Positions 25,104 to 36,067 of a DNA stretch of 64,000 nucleotides are shown here, one piece after another; position 1 is the first letter of the stretch; every line of letters begins with the position of its first letter. This DNA comes from Linnemannia elongata (lineage: Eukaryota; Mortierellomycota; Mortierellomycetes; Mortierellales; Mortierellaceae). Where the stretch lies: assembly GCA_036320915.1 (NCBI GenBank), contig JAXBDG010000010.1, positions 1,116,001-1,180,000 of the forward strand, read 5' to 3'. The position numbers and the translations under genes were made by a program. The notes beneath the pieces are model-generated. The model ran no database searches. It was not told the DNA's origin and worked only from the letters and a program-made list of their open reading frames with translations.

Positions 25104-28100
25104 CGCGGTCGACAGGAAGGAGGGATTGGTGGTGGTTTAGGAAGATTTTGCTTTATGGTGTTAGGGAGTAAGGGAGTAAGGTAAAAGAGATTGCATCGAG
25201 GCTATGCGAATGAGTATGCAAAATGACTGAAGAAAGGAGGGACAAGAGAAAGAAAACGAGATTGAAGGGGAGTAAGGAGACAGGAAAAGAAAAGAGGTCA
25301 TCGCGATGACCCATCGATATTTATGTAAAAATAAGAAGACCATCCAGCCATCCATAGACCTCATTTTGAAAGTAAGTGAGAGGAAAGGGGGAGGGGAGGA
25401 TCAATAGGCCCTTTCGCCAATGCTTGAATCGACTATTGCTTTCCTCCCCCCCCCCCCTCTGTGTTGCATTCACATCAACAGTGCAATGGTAGGTCGTTGT
25501 GCTTTCAGTTGTCACTAATCTCTTTCTCTCTCCCTCACTCGTTACTCTGCTCTCTTTTTTCTTACTTTTTCTTCCTTCTGTGCTTTTGAGAGCACACACC
25601 CCCCTTTCGTTGTCAGTGAAGGTGCGTCTGGGTTGGAGGAGTGAGTTGGTCTACCCACTCTCACTTCGTTACCCCACCGTAAATCACAACGACCTTATCT
25701 TCGTCGTACATGTACTGTAGCCAAATAAATCAAGAAAGGGACATCCCTCTCAGGCGCGGTCTTCTTTCCCGCCCTGTGCTCATGCCCTCTTTTGATTTAT
25801 TTTTTATTTTTTTTATTTTTCGCATGCCCATTCGTTTCTCATTCTTTGCTCCCTTGGATGCTCTCTCGTATCTTTCTTGATGGACAATGAACGATGGCAA
25901 TGCTCTCCTTTCTTACTTTGATAGTCCGGTAACTCATCCCCCTAGACACCCTAGACACCTTTGCTCTTCAACTTCAACGTAAACACAATCACGATGGAAA
26001 GATGACAAGCTACTAGACATGCGCTACCCGATTCTCGTCGACAAGAAGCTACTTTCTTTCATCTTCACAACCACAAGCCAATAGGGCTCTCATTGTTATT
26101 GTAGACAAGAAGCCAAGTATCTTTTCCCTGAAAACTCGAACTAGTGCCAAGTACCAATCTACCTGTAAACATGCCCCTTCTCTTTGTCACACCTGCCTAC
26201 TTACCTCTCAGTCCATAGGACTAACATGCCACGCTCGACTTTCCCTTCAGCAACCACATCCAGGAATGGGACATACGATAGTAGCCGCCAGCGAGTAGTC
26301 GGATCATGCAACAAGCAACTATTTTTCTCATCCCACCTTTTTTGCAGAAAGTTATTCTTGCCTGGACCTAGCTACTCAACTCATTCTGCATACCAATCAC
26401 CTCACCAACATCGTCATCGTTTCCTTTGTTTGCATACAACATGCCTTGTTCTATTCATTTCTATATGTAAGGGATAAAAGTATTCTTTACTTGCTTTTTT
26501 TTTTTTATTGAATTCCTGTTTCTGTGTTCATAAACATGCCATCTCGAATGCAATCAGATAAACCGCCGCGGGTCAGAAGAGCACAGGTCAACAGATGGTC
26601 ACCATTTTTTTCTTCTTATTATTCTTGTTATTTGAGTTACAGTATTCTTATTTTTCTACAAAATACATGGTCCATTCTCGTCACCCTGTACTTGACGCCT
26701 CATCCTTTGAGTAAAATGGTCATTAGCAAGAACAGAGGGAACCAGTAATCGTTGTTGTCACTTTGTACCTTCCTTCTTGCCTTCGTTCCATTGCTTCGTT
26801 CATCTTGTTTTTATTTGTTTTCGTCGCTGGTTAATTCTCGGATGCAATCCTGTTCAGGCACGCGTTCGAATTGTCTCACTGCCACTGCGACGCACTCAAG
26901 CGCCATTAACATACACAAACATTCAAGCACATACTCCAAATCACACGGTATTATACGCGTTAATACACCACAACAAACACACGATGTAATATTGAGTACA
27001 CCCAACTTCTTTGGTGACTCCCACACACAAACACAAAAGGTCGGTGAAGAAAGAACACCGAGAGAAGGTATTGAAGAACGAGCCAAAAACTAAATCAAGA
27101 ACCAACATCAAATGGAAAAAAACAAACAAACAACCAACGAACCATTTCAATATTTTTTTTTCTTATGTCAAAAGTGCTCAGAGTGCTCTCAATGCTCAGA
27201 CCCAAAAACGAAATGTCCTCCCCCCTCTCACCCTCTTCTCTTCCGCCCAGCCCGCACGCTCATGTTCTCGTTCTCCCCTCATGGTCTGTGGAAACGAAGG
27301 AAACATAGAGGTGGAGAAAGAAGCAAAAAAAAAAATGTAAAAAATGAGAGATTTCAAAAACAAAAAGTGCGTACGCGGCCTTTGCACATGTTACATGAAA
27401 TAGAGAAGAGGAGCCATCTCGATTGCATCCGATGCATCCGTTACATCCGAACCTTTCATAGATGAACAGTCAATGGTTGCTTTTCTTTTTCCCTTTTCCT
27501 TTCACTTGTTCAATTGTTTTTGCTCTTTTAGCACAATTGGGGGTTTTTTTTCCACGTCTCACTATTTTTCATCCTTTTCCAATGTCTTCGCCTTTCTACC
27601 TCCTCTTTCACTCACTTCCTCATGTTTTTCAATTCCTTGTCTTTGCTCTCTTCTCCTTCGCGCCTCTCTCTCTTTCCCTCTCCCTTCTCCTCGCTACTGT
27701 TCAAATGACCAAATCATTCATTCACTTACTCTGGAACCAGAAGAGTAGAGTATCCGTCTGCCCCTCCGCGGAGGTGTGAAACGATCTAACAGCACAACAT
27801 TTTGCCCTTTATTTTATTTCTCCCTCTCGTTCACTTTCCCCTCCATTTATTATCCACCAACAAACAATAACCTATCCGCGCTCGCCCTCTCCCCTTCCTT
27901 CTTCTGTCCTTCAACGGTGTCCAATGATCCCCTCTCCCCGTCAACCCCATTATTACTATTAACCAATCAATGACCATTCATCCTGAGAAGAGAAAGCAAA
28001 GGCTGAAAAGTGAGCCTCCGCCCTAATGACATTTTTTTTGGGCCCTTGTGAATAATAATAACAATAATAGGGAACAAAAGGCTCCACACGCATGTGTTTG

Positions 28101-28488
28101 CATACGAGGGAGTAAAACGAGCGAGCGAGCGAGCGAACGAACGAAGGAAACAAATATCCTCCCCCCCCTATTTTGCCTGCATTGCACTTGATTAATGACC
28201 TATCGTCCCCTGCCTGAAAGTAAATGAACTAGCCCAGCATTGTTGAACCATTTTTTATCAGCAACTTCCTCGCAGCGCAACGGATGGACGGCGGTCTGGG
28301 CCAGGAACTGTTTGTTATCCTTCCTATTTCCAACGGTCCATTAAACAACGTCCTCTGTTTTAACAAAACAACATGATACCATGAAGAAGAAAGCGACACG
28401 ATAGGACCCCAACAACAACAAGAAGAATAAGGGCATTTGGATTTTCAAATTAGAAGCGTCCACATGCTGTATTATTTTGGGACCTGTT
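24555..28488. other. 3.9-kb region without genes
   Basis: The proximal part (24600-25030) is purine-rich on the plus strand, that is, a CT-rich leader for the minus-strand regulator. Then come a 36-A run (25067-25102), scattered homopolymers, a GAGC/GAAC tetranucleotide repeat (about 28117-28146), and otherwise plain AT-balanced sequence. All open frames are short, low complexity and lack family motifs. It is upstream DNA of the regulator and the 3' flank of the OTU gene. Confidence 0.5.
25067..25102. repeat. 36-nt A homopolymer
   Basis: Uninterrupted A run in the upstream region of the Fungal_trans gene. Confidence 0.9.
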
Positions 28489-30807
28489 TTACTTCAGCTT
28501 GGGCCTCAAAGAGTTGTAATGCTCTCCTAATCCGTACATGTGACGGTGATACGAAACCATGAGGGGGGTCTTGGTGGCATCAACACCCTCGGATAACTTC
28601 ACGGTCGGGCTGCCCATCTGCACCACCCAAATTGGCACTTTGTGTACCCTCGACAACGCCAAGAGCTATGCAATGCAACAGAAATAAAAAAGTGAACACA
28701 AAGAAAAAAAAAAAAAAAAAAAAGAGGACGAGGGGAAGGGAATGATTAGTTCATTTCGTTTTCTCTGTTTGTGTGTCTGTCTGTCTGCCTGTCTATCTGT
28801 CCCTTGCCTAACCCCCTTATTTTTGTTTTGGTGTTTTGTGTTTGCTGTTTTGTGGTATTTTGTGTTTTGTGCGGGAAAAAATAACAGCTTAGTCGATTGG
28901 GCCAAAGAAACAAAAATGATGGTAGAAAGACGGAGACATGAACGTGAACACAGAGAAATAGAAAACATCCGTAGTCTATAGTCCATGGACAAATGAAAAC
29001 CGGGCGAAAAGAGAGGGAAGGAGGGAAGGAGGGGAAAGACAGATCTTGATTTGCTCTTTCACTTCAATGTTCGTTTTCAGTTTGTTACTAACCTCGGGTT
29101 GTCCTCCCCAGACGGCGGTCGATTCTAGGTCCTTGCAATAGTCGTTAAAGTCCTCTGGCGACATCATGTCCCCCTGTTTGTTGGTCAAGAACGGTAAAAA
29201 GTCATCTGAATGCGCCTTCATGTACTCTGCCGTTTCATGACGCAACGTCTTCACCGTGGTCTAGACACAATATCCACCATGGTTCACAATAACAGAAAAA
29301 AAATGGGGGATTAGTCGGATATTTTCTTCGTGTTACCATCCCAATTCGCCACTCAATCCTGCACGCAATGCAACTCAAAAAATTATTCTTTGCAAGAAAA
29401 ATAAAAAGACCCGCGCCTCTCTTTGCTTACCTCAGTCTGATAGCGTTGCAAAAGTTGATCTGCAATGGCGTTGTACAAACAGTGCCCATCAGCGGTAACA
29501 TCCTTGACAGTGACATTCATCACATTGGCCAGCTCCTCAATAGACTTTCTCTCGACCTCGTTCATGTTCACCTGTCCTGCCGCCTCCTGCTCTGCTTCAT
29601 CCTGCAGTTCCTTCAATGCTTGCGCCTTGCGATCCTTGCGTGCTTTTTGACGATTCGGTTTCTTTCCTCCTCCCCCTCCTGAGGATGATTGCTGCTGTTG
29701 TTGTTGTTTGGGCTTAGGAGCTGGCGTAGGGTCTAATGTTAAGTGGTCAATAGGGATCTAAATTGGCCGAAGGGAAGCAATATAACAGTGCAGCTGGTGT
29801 CATTATTCCGCATCGTTGTAGTAGTTCTCCGTAGTTTCATCCATGACGCCTTCAATGGCAACACGTTTTCCTGTCTTGGTTATTGAAAAATGATCAAGTG
29901 GCAATGTGTAGTATCATCTATCCCATCTTCATTGAAAACACGAATTCCGCGCGCTAATTGAACAATGTTCATGCATTCCTCCCCCATAGTTTTATCCACA
30001 GTATCTTCAATGAAAACGTAATTCCTGCTTCTCCTATCCTGTAGTACCCATCATTTCCGTCTACGCCACTTCCAAAGAGCACGCAGGTCCTGTCTTGCTC
30101 AAGAAACAATGGTCCAGTAACTCCCCAGTCTTCGCGTCCGGGGCACTCATGGACACAACTTCTGCCTCCCTAAGAAACTGTGGCCCTGAAAGACTTCGTA
30201 ATTGCATCCACATCATCTCCGATAAAACTATGCTTCCTGCCTCAATTTTTGAATAATGATCTAGTGGCGTCCACAGGCACATCAACGCCAAGTCCAAAGG
30301 AGACGCGAACATAGCCTCGCCATGAAAAGACATCCATGATCAAAACTTCATTGTCTTGAAAAATGATCCTGTAATTCATCATAGCCTCCCATCCCATAAC
30401 AACAATTAATAACCACCAATCCAGTAATAACCAAGTACAATATGACTTACGTCGTTGGGGTCAAAGTCATCCTCGTCATCGTCCTCTACAGCCTGGTCAA
30501 GAGATTCTCCAGCAGCAGCAGCGGTGCCAGAGCTGCTTCCATGCTCTGCCAACCAAGCCTTCTCCTCAGTATCCTGCTGTTGATTCAGCTTGTGTTCCAT
30601 TTGAGCAACTTCGGCAAGGACCTCCTTCTTTTTCTTCTTGTCGCCCTTGGTGGCGGTCTTCTTTAACGCCGTGACTTTTGCGGTGAGGTCGCGCTGCTCC
30701 TTCTTGTGTCTTGCCCGGAGCTCCTCCAGCGTCTCTGTTGCTGCGACGACAGTTTCCTCCTCCTGCTGCTGCTGATGATTCGCTGCTGTTGCCTGTTCCT
30801 GATCCAT
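28489..30807 (-). CDS. OTU deubiquitinase, OTUD6-like
   Basis: Four exons in transcript order (30807-30451, about 29712-29431, 29260-29093, 28665-28489) give about 327 residues, near the 293 of human OTUD6B. The N-terminus is a Lys/Glu-rich coiled coil (LEELRARHKKEQRDL) and an acidic patch, as in OTUD6. The OTU protease core follows: VTADGHCLYNAIADQL holds the catalytic Asp and Cys, TLRHETAEYMKAH and WGGQPEVSNKL-type helices come next in modified form (here WGGQPE joins ELLALSRVHKVPI), and GEHYNSL holds the catalytic His. It should cleave ubiquitin from substrates in the cytosol. The exon 1/2 junction is uncertain: the best-looking acceptor (CATTAG, ending at 29733) is out of phase with the strong GTAAGT donor, while CTAAG ending at 29713 is in phase. 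Confidence 0.85.
29831..30375 (-). repeat. Degenerate ~75-85-bp repeats inside OTU intron 1
   Basis: At least five diverged copies share a block like CATCCATGAT...TCTTCAATGAAAAC followed by TTCCTGTCTTG...GAAAAATGATCAAGTGG (plus strand). The clearest starts are near 29831, 29909, 29988, 30042, 30196 and 30331. On the gene's sense strand the copies read diverged peptides such as PLDHFSITKTGKR, TPLDHYSKIEAGS and LLDHCFLSKTG. Stops and frame changes between copies argue against an exon. This fills most of a roughly 740-bp intron. Confidence 0.65.
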
Positions 30808-32280
30808 TGCTTGTTACTCGTCCTTGGTTTGTCTGATTGATGCAAGTAGATTTGAGAGTTGCGGATTTCAAGTCTGGCATCAACGTGCGAAAGTGAGTAG
30901 AGTGCACGTGATATATTTTATTTTTAGGAGCCCAAGGGGCAACGACGAAGACTGAAGACGACTCCTTTCTTGCAAACAGCGAACGAATGCTTGCAAGTAA
31001 GACGCCGTTGAGCTGTCAATTGGATGCCCAACTGATATGAAAGGGGAGATCCGGGCCTTTAGAGAATATCTCCCTCCGATGAAGGTTATGACTCCCAACC
31101 TAAGAAGACAGTGGCGAGTGTCAACGATGGTAGCTAGAAACAGTCCCTTCGTCGATGACTCTTCAATGATACGATCACTAATAGTCGGACCTGCTTGGTT
31201 CAAGTGTTATTGACGAGCCCGGCCTGTTATTCTTCTTATGCTCAGCCTTCTTTTTGCTTGTGGTTCTTGCTTCTGCCGATACATCCTGGATGTGAATCGG
31301 TGTCTCTTTTGGTGGATATCAAACCCAACACAAGTGAACTGAAGGGGAAGAGACAAACCCATCGCAAAAAGAGAACCCAGAAGGGGGGAGGAAAAAAAAA
31401 AAAAAAAAAAAAAAAAAAATTCATTCTGCGAGAGTTGAGTCATCCGTGATCGAATCACGGCAGGAAGATTGGTTTGCATGGTTCCCGCATGATAGTCGAT
31501 CGCGTTTGCTGCATTATTTTGTTCGCAGTAGTCGGCTAGTGCTCTTATTTCATTCATTCAATCCAACCCTTACCCTCGCCCCTCCCCTTCGGCTTGGCTT
31601 GCTTGGCTGGCCCAATTGCCCTGCGAAAATGACCCTTTTGCTTTTCCCCCTTCTTGCGCCTCCGCAATCGTCTTCCCTCTTCCCTCTTCCCTCTTGGCTG
31701 TGCCTGTGTACAATAATACTTTTGTCTCCCTCTCGTCATTGCACCTCTCTTACTTCTTGCTTCTTCCATCTTTTTTATTCATCAACATTCATCCGCCTTT
31801 TTCTTTGTCAGCCTCACTTTTATTCCCTTGTTCAGTTCCCAGGACAAAACAATACATCACTCATACTCCAACACAACACTATTGAACACTTCTTTGTTTC
31901 AGACAAAACAGCGATCGGAAAGAACCGAAAAAAACTTTATCACTCTTCCTTTCTTCACTTCTTCAATTCATTCACTTCCTCACTCCAATCCAATCTCGTC
32001 TTCACCTCATTCCCTCACTCCCTAACCCACCCCCACTCACTTACATGTCCGATACACCCTCTCCACTCTACCTCAACTCATTCAACTACTCCTACAACAG
32101 CAGCAACCCTCTCTTATTACACCCTTCGTCGACACCTATCATTATCATTACTACCATTACCATTATCGACAGCCCTTCTTCTTGCTCCTTTTAAGCTACT
32201 ATTTCCTTTAATCAACCAACACACACACACACTTCACACTCCCATCCAACCAACTCCACTCTCACTTAACCTTCATTTGC
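30808..32280. other. Divergent intergenic region, OTU / W2 gene
   Basis: Should hold both promoters. It has an A run of about 33 nt near 31388-31420. From 31560 to 32280 the plus strand is very pyrimidine-rich, the long leader of the W2 gene, and contains the upstream ORF listed separately. A 347-residue open frame across this leader is low complexity and not a gene. Confidence 0.5.
32045..32194 (+). promoter_or_regulatory. Upstream ORF of 49 codons
   Basis: ATG at 32045 opens a 49-residue frame (starts MSDTPSPLYLNSFNYSYNSS) that ends at TAA 32192-32194, 86 bp before the ATG of the W2 gene. It lies in the presumed leader, so it could limit translation of the main frame. Whether it is in the mature transcript is unknown. 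Confidence 0.35.
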
Positions 32281-35200
32281 ATGGGATCCGCTTCCACCTC
32301 CACTTCTTATCCTTTCACTTCCACTTCAGCAACTGCTTCTGCCGCCTTCCCTTGCTCCTTTCACAAGTCTCTCCTCTCTATCTCCACCTCAATTCCCAGA
32401 ACAAAAGCCATGAAGGGAAAGACTCCAGTCCTTGTGTTGTCCCAGCACTCTCCTCAACCCTCCACTATCCAACCCTTCCGCAACAATAACACCAACAACA
32501 ACAGCAACAGCAAAGATAACAACCATACCTTCAGTCGAAGCAATTCCGCCCCCCACTTCAACAGACGTTCCTCTCAGTTCAACACTCCACCACAGCAACA
32601 TCAACAACCACAGCAGCAACAGCAGACGCAGCAGCCGACACAGCAACGCTCTCTGCTTATGCGAAAGCCCAGCGGCAACGTGGGGCAGAAGCATCAGTAC
32701 TATCATCATCAACAGTACGACCACCACAACAACTTTGACCGCAACTTCCGTCAACCCGACTATCCCCAACAACAAGGCCATTACAACTATAAGGAGTGCC
32801 AATATAGTCACAGTAACACACATCATACCCAGCGCCACGCCCCTCGCCCAACTCCTATCCAATCCTTGAACAGCCCACGGTCAGAGAACACACCTTCAAT
32901 CCCCTCCCAATCGTCTTCAACATCGGCAACATCCACTCCTTCCTTTGTCGTCTCGGCCGACTCTTCTTCCTCCCTCTCCTCCTCCTCAATGCCCGCATCT
33001 TCTTCTATCTCGTCCGTACCTACTGTCACCCTGGCGGCTGTCGTAGGTGGTGTCGAGGCCCACAACAGCGACCCCGAGCCGGCCTTGGGCGACGTTGAGC
33101 AGTATCTCGAGAACCAGCACCAGCTCCTCCAGTCGAACCGTCTTTCAAAGGAGGCCCGCTCCCACAAGGCAGCAGCCTCCAGGTCATCACCCAGGTAAGC
33201 AAAGCAAGCCAACCAATTGATCGTAGGGGGCCAATAACCACTACGGAGCAAGCAAGGGACGAATAAGCTCCACCTCCTGTTTTTATCTTTCTCCGCAAAG
33301 AGTCATAACCGTTTTGGCCCACACACACACTCTTTTTTTTTGCCTGCCGAAACCCCTTCCTAACTCAATTGTATTCTTTTCTTATTTTCTTTCTTCACTC
33401 CCCTTGCTGACCGAAACCCGTTTGGCAAAACAAACAAACAAACAAATAATGCAAACAACTCAATTCCAGATCCCAATTGTCCACCGAACTGGGTCTCGGA
33501 TTAAACCCACCTGGTGCAGTAGTAGAGTCCGACATGTCGTCCAACTCCAGCTTACGTGAGAGCAGCGACTACGATACTCTCGAGACCGAGGACGACGACA
33601 AGGGGATTCCTGGCAGTGACTCCAATGACACCGACTCAGTCTTGGACGACGCAATGGCTCTCGACAAGAGGTCCCGACGCAAGCGGTCCATGCAGCGTCT
33701 CATTGCCAAGAACAAGACCTTGAAGTCTTCCCTCCAACAGGCCAAGGCCGACCTCGCTGCCGAGAGACACAACCGTGCGATGATTGACCAGATCTACCTC
33801 AAGATCAAGAAGGAGCTCAACAGTAAGCTGGAGGCCGAAGAGTGCAAGGTCGCCAATCTTCGCGCGGAGCTTGAGCAAATGACGCAGGATATGCAAGAGC
33901 TCAAGGAAAAGTCGACCTCGTACAAGATCGGATACGACAGCTCGGCCTACTCTCTCTCGTCGGGACTCGGAGGCCTGATGCTCTACCATTCAAACATCCC
34001 CGACTGCGATGAAGACGAAGAAGAAGAAGAAGAGGAAACATTTATCAAGGCCGAAAGGTCGAGCAGGACCAAAGAGGATAGCTCCCCGTCTCATGGGTGG
34101 CAGGATCGGTTTCATACGCAGGAGGAAAAGACGGTGGCGATGGAAGATCGTGCCACCGACACTAATCACGCTGCAGTTTCGGAGCAAGGCGATGACAGCG
34201 AGAAGAAGGTCAGCTTCCTTGCTACTCCGATGGATACCCCGGCTCGCGCACGATCACCTCTTCCGATCGCCGCTGAATCCGACAACGAGGAGCAGGGCGA
34301 GGACGAGTACGAGGGCGACGACAGCGATGACGATGATGGGGAGAACGCGCCCTGTACGATGATGGAGCTGTTGATCAAGAAGGAGCAATCTCAATCCTCC
34401 GAGGATGATACCCAGGACGCAGCAGCAGACGCCGAAGAAACGTTTGATTCGATGGCCGAGAAGTTTTTACACCAAGCCATCCGAGCCAAGTTTACAGCCG
34501 CACGGACCATCCTTCAGCTGGACGACCTCTTGCTCAAGTACGACGCCATCCCTGAGGAGCTCGTCATGGTTCTCACGCACGAGCTCACAAAGTGGTGGGA
34601 GAAGGAGCGTGTCGAGGCTGGAGGACCTGCTACGGGTGGGTGGGGGACTGGGTCAGTACTGATGCCCGAGACAGGGGACCTTGTCACCGCTAAGGTAGCG
34701 GTGGAGACCAAGTTCAAGTCGGTGTATGTGCCCCTTTTGCTTAACTATGTGGCGTCGCACAAGGAACAGCTGATGCTCCTGGAGAAGCTGGAGCGTTATG
34801 CCAAGGCGAGCGACAAGTCGATGCGCAACCACACCGCTCAGTTGATGGCCCTGTACAAGTTTGACGTCTTAGATGCTGATGCGATCTTGGAGTGGTGGCG
34901 CTTGCTCAAGGAGCCTCAGGGCGTTTTTGGTCATGGCAATGGTCTCCGCAGCATGGTAGGACAAGCAACTCAATGGGACTGGCAAATTGAACGTTATCAG
35001 CCCTGCTTAGCCCTCATGGGAGAGCGGGCATTGAAAAGACTCGCTCGATATTAACTAATTCTTCCTTTTATTGTTTTCAATCTTTGTAGAGCTCCAAGTT
35101 TGTAGCATGGCTTGAGGACGAGGAGGATGAGGACGACTCAGATGACGACTCGGATGACGATGATGACTCGGAGGAAGAATCCGATTCAGAGGATGAGCAC

Positions 35201-35623
35201 GAAGAGGAGTTCGACGAGGTCATTGACGCAAACGGTCAAGGCAAGATCGTCGGTCTCGATCTTTTGCCACGGGAGGAGCTGTTGAACCCGCGCAACCTGC
35301 TCCAGAGCCTAGACGACGACCTCGCACAAGCTGACGCCGAGAATGAGAGGATGATGGTGATTGGATCGGATGATGGGATGGATGACCAGATGTCAACGTC
35401 GTCATCACTTGAGAGGATCGAGGAATGTGAGCGCAAGCGCAGGATCAGCTTCTGCACCAACAATGTCTACATTCACCAGAATGGCCGCGTCCGAGTTGAC
35501 AAGGCTCCAGTCTCGGATGAGCAAGGGCGCAAGATGGAGCAATGTCCTCCCTTTGAAGCCCCAGTCGATGAAGACGAGGAGGGGGAAGAAGAGGAAGAGG
35601 AAGAGGATTCGGACGACGAGTAG
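32281..35623 (+). CDS. Coiled-coil and W2-domain protein
   Basis: Three exons (32281-33194, 33470-34955, 35090-35623) give 977 residues; introns are 275 and 134 bp. Residues 1-300 are disordered, rich in Asn, Gln, His and Ser. A coiled coil spans about 370-455 (IAKNKTLKSSLQQAKADLAA). Acidic stretches precede a W2 (eIF5C) domain at about 625-812 that lines up with the eIF2B-epsilon C-terminus: LDDLLLKYDAIPEELVMVL, YVPLLLNYVASHKEQLMLLE, HTAQLMALYKFDVLDADAIL with EWW, then FVAWLEDEEDEDD (the acidic/aromatic box). There is no nucleotidyltransferase, MIF4G or eIF5 N-terminal domain. W2 domains bind eIF2-beta and related factors, so a translation-linked role is inferred. A long acidic tail ends the protein. 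The ATG at 32410 is an alternative start. Confidence 0.8.
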
Positions 35624-35861
35624 ACACACCTTGATTATTATTTTTTTTTTTTGGTTACCATCTTTTTTTTTGGCATTTCATCACCATAGACACACAGCAC
35701 ATGCTTTCCCATCTGCACACTCCCCACTCTTCTCTCTCTCTCCTCACTCTTCTCGCTCACCCTCTCATTCACGTACCATTAGTTAATTTTCAATGCATGG
35801 ACACTATCCACAAAGTGTCAAACCTGTCTTTCTGTGCCTTTGTCTGTGAATAACATTTTGT

Positions 35862-35909
<48 letters not shown>

Positions 35910-36067
35910 ATGCATCTAGCGATCATCCCGTGCCTGAAGTTTTCAACTACATGAAGCATAGCAAACACGAAGCATTTGAAAAGTCAAAGACGCTCATTTT
36001 CTTTTATTTTTCCAAGTAAAAACTCGCCAATAACATTACACACAATCGGATTTTTTTTTTTTTTCCC
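35624..36067. other. Convergent gap with a 44-nt A run
   Basis: 3' flanks of the W2 gene and the methyltransferase gene. It holds the 44-A homopolymer and a shorter T run just before the methyltransferase stop codon. No gene seen. Confidence 0.6.
35864..35907. repeat. 44-nt A homopolymer
   Basis: Uninterrupted A run between two convergent genes; the longest homopolymer in the window. Confidence 0.9.

Noticed and set aside
25161..25182. TTAGGGAGTAAGGGAGTAAGG, telomere-like
   Set aside because: Only one TTAGGG unit followed by AGTAAGGG-type spacing; not a telomeric array.
28117..28146. GAGC/GAAC repeats considered as a CRISPR-like or regulatory array
   Set aside because: A simple tetranucleotide microsatellite with no spacers.
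30061..30333. ATG-led 90-residue frame inside the OTU intron
   Set aside because: It runs across two diverged copies of the intron repeat and shows no domain; better explained as repeat sequence than as a nested gene.
31446..32489. 347-residue open frame before the W2 gene
   Set aside because: Ser/Leu/His/Thr low complexity produced by the CT-rich leader. It overlaps the W2 start in another frame.
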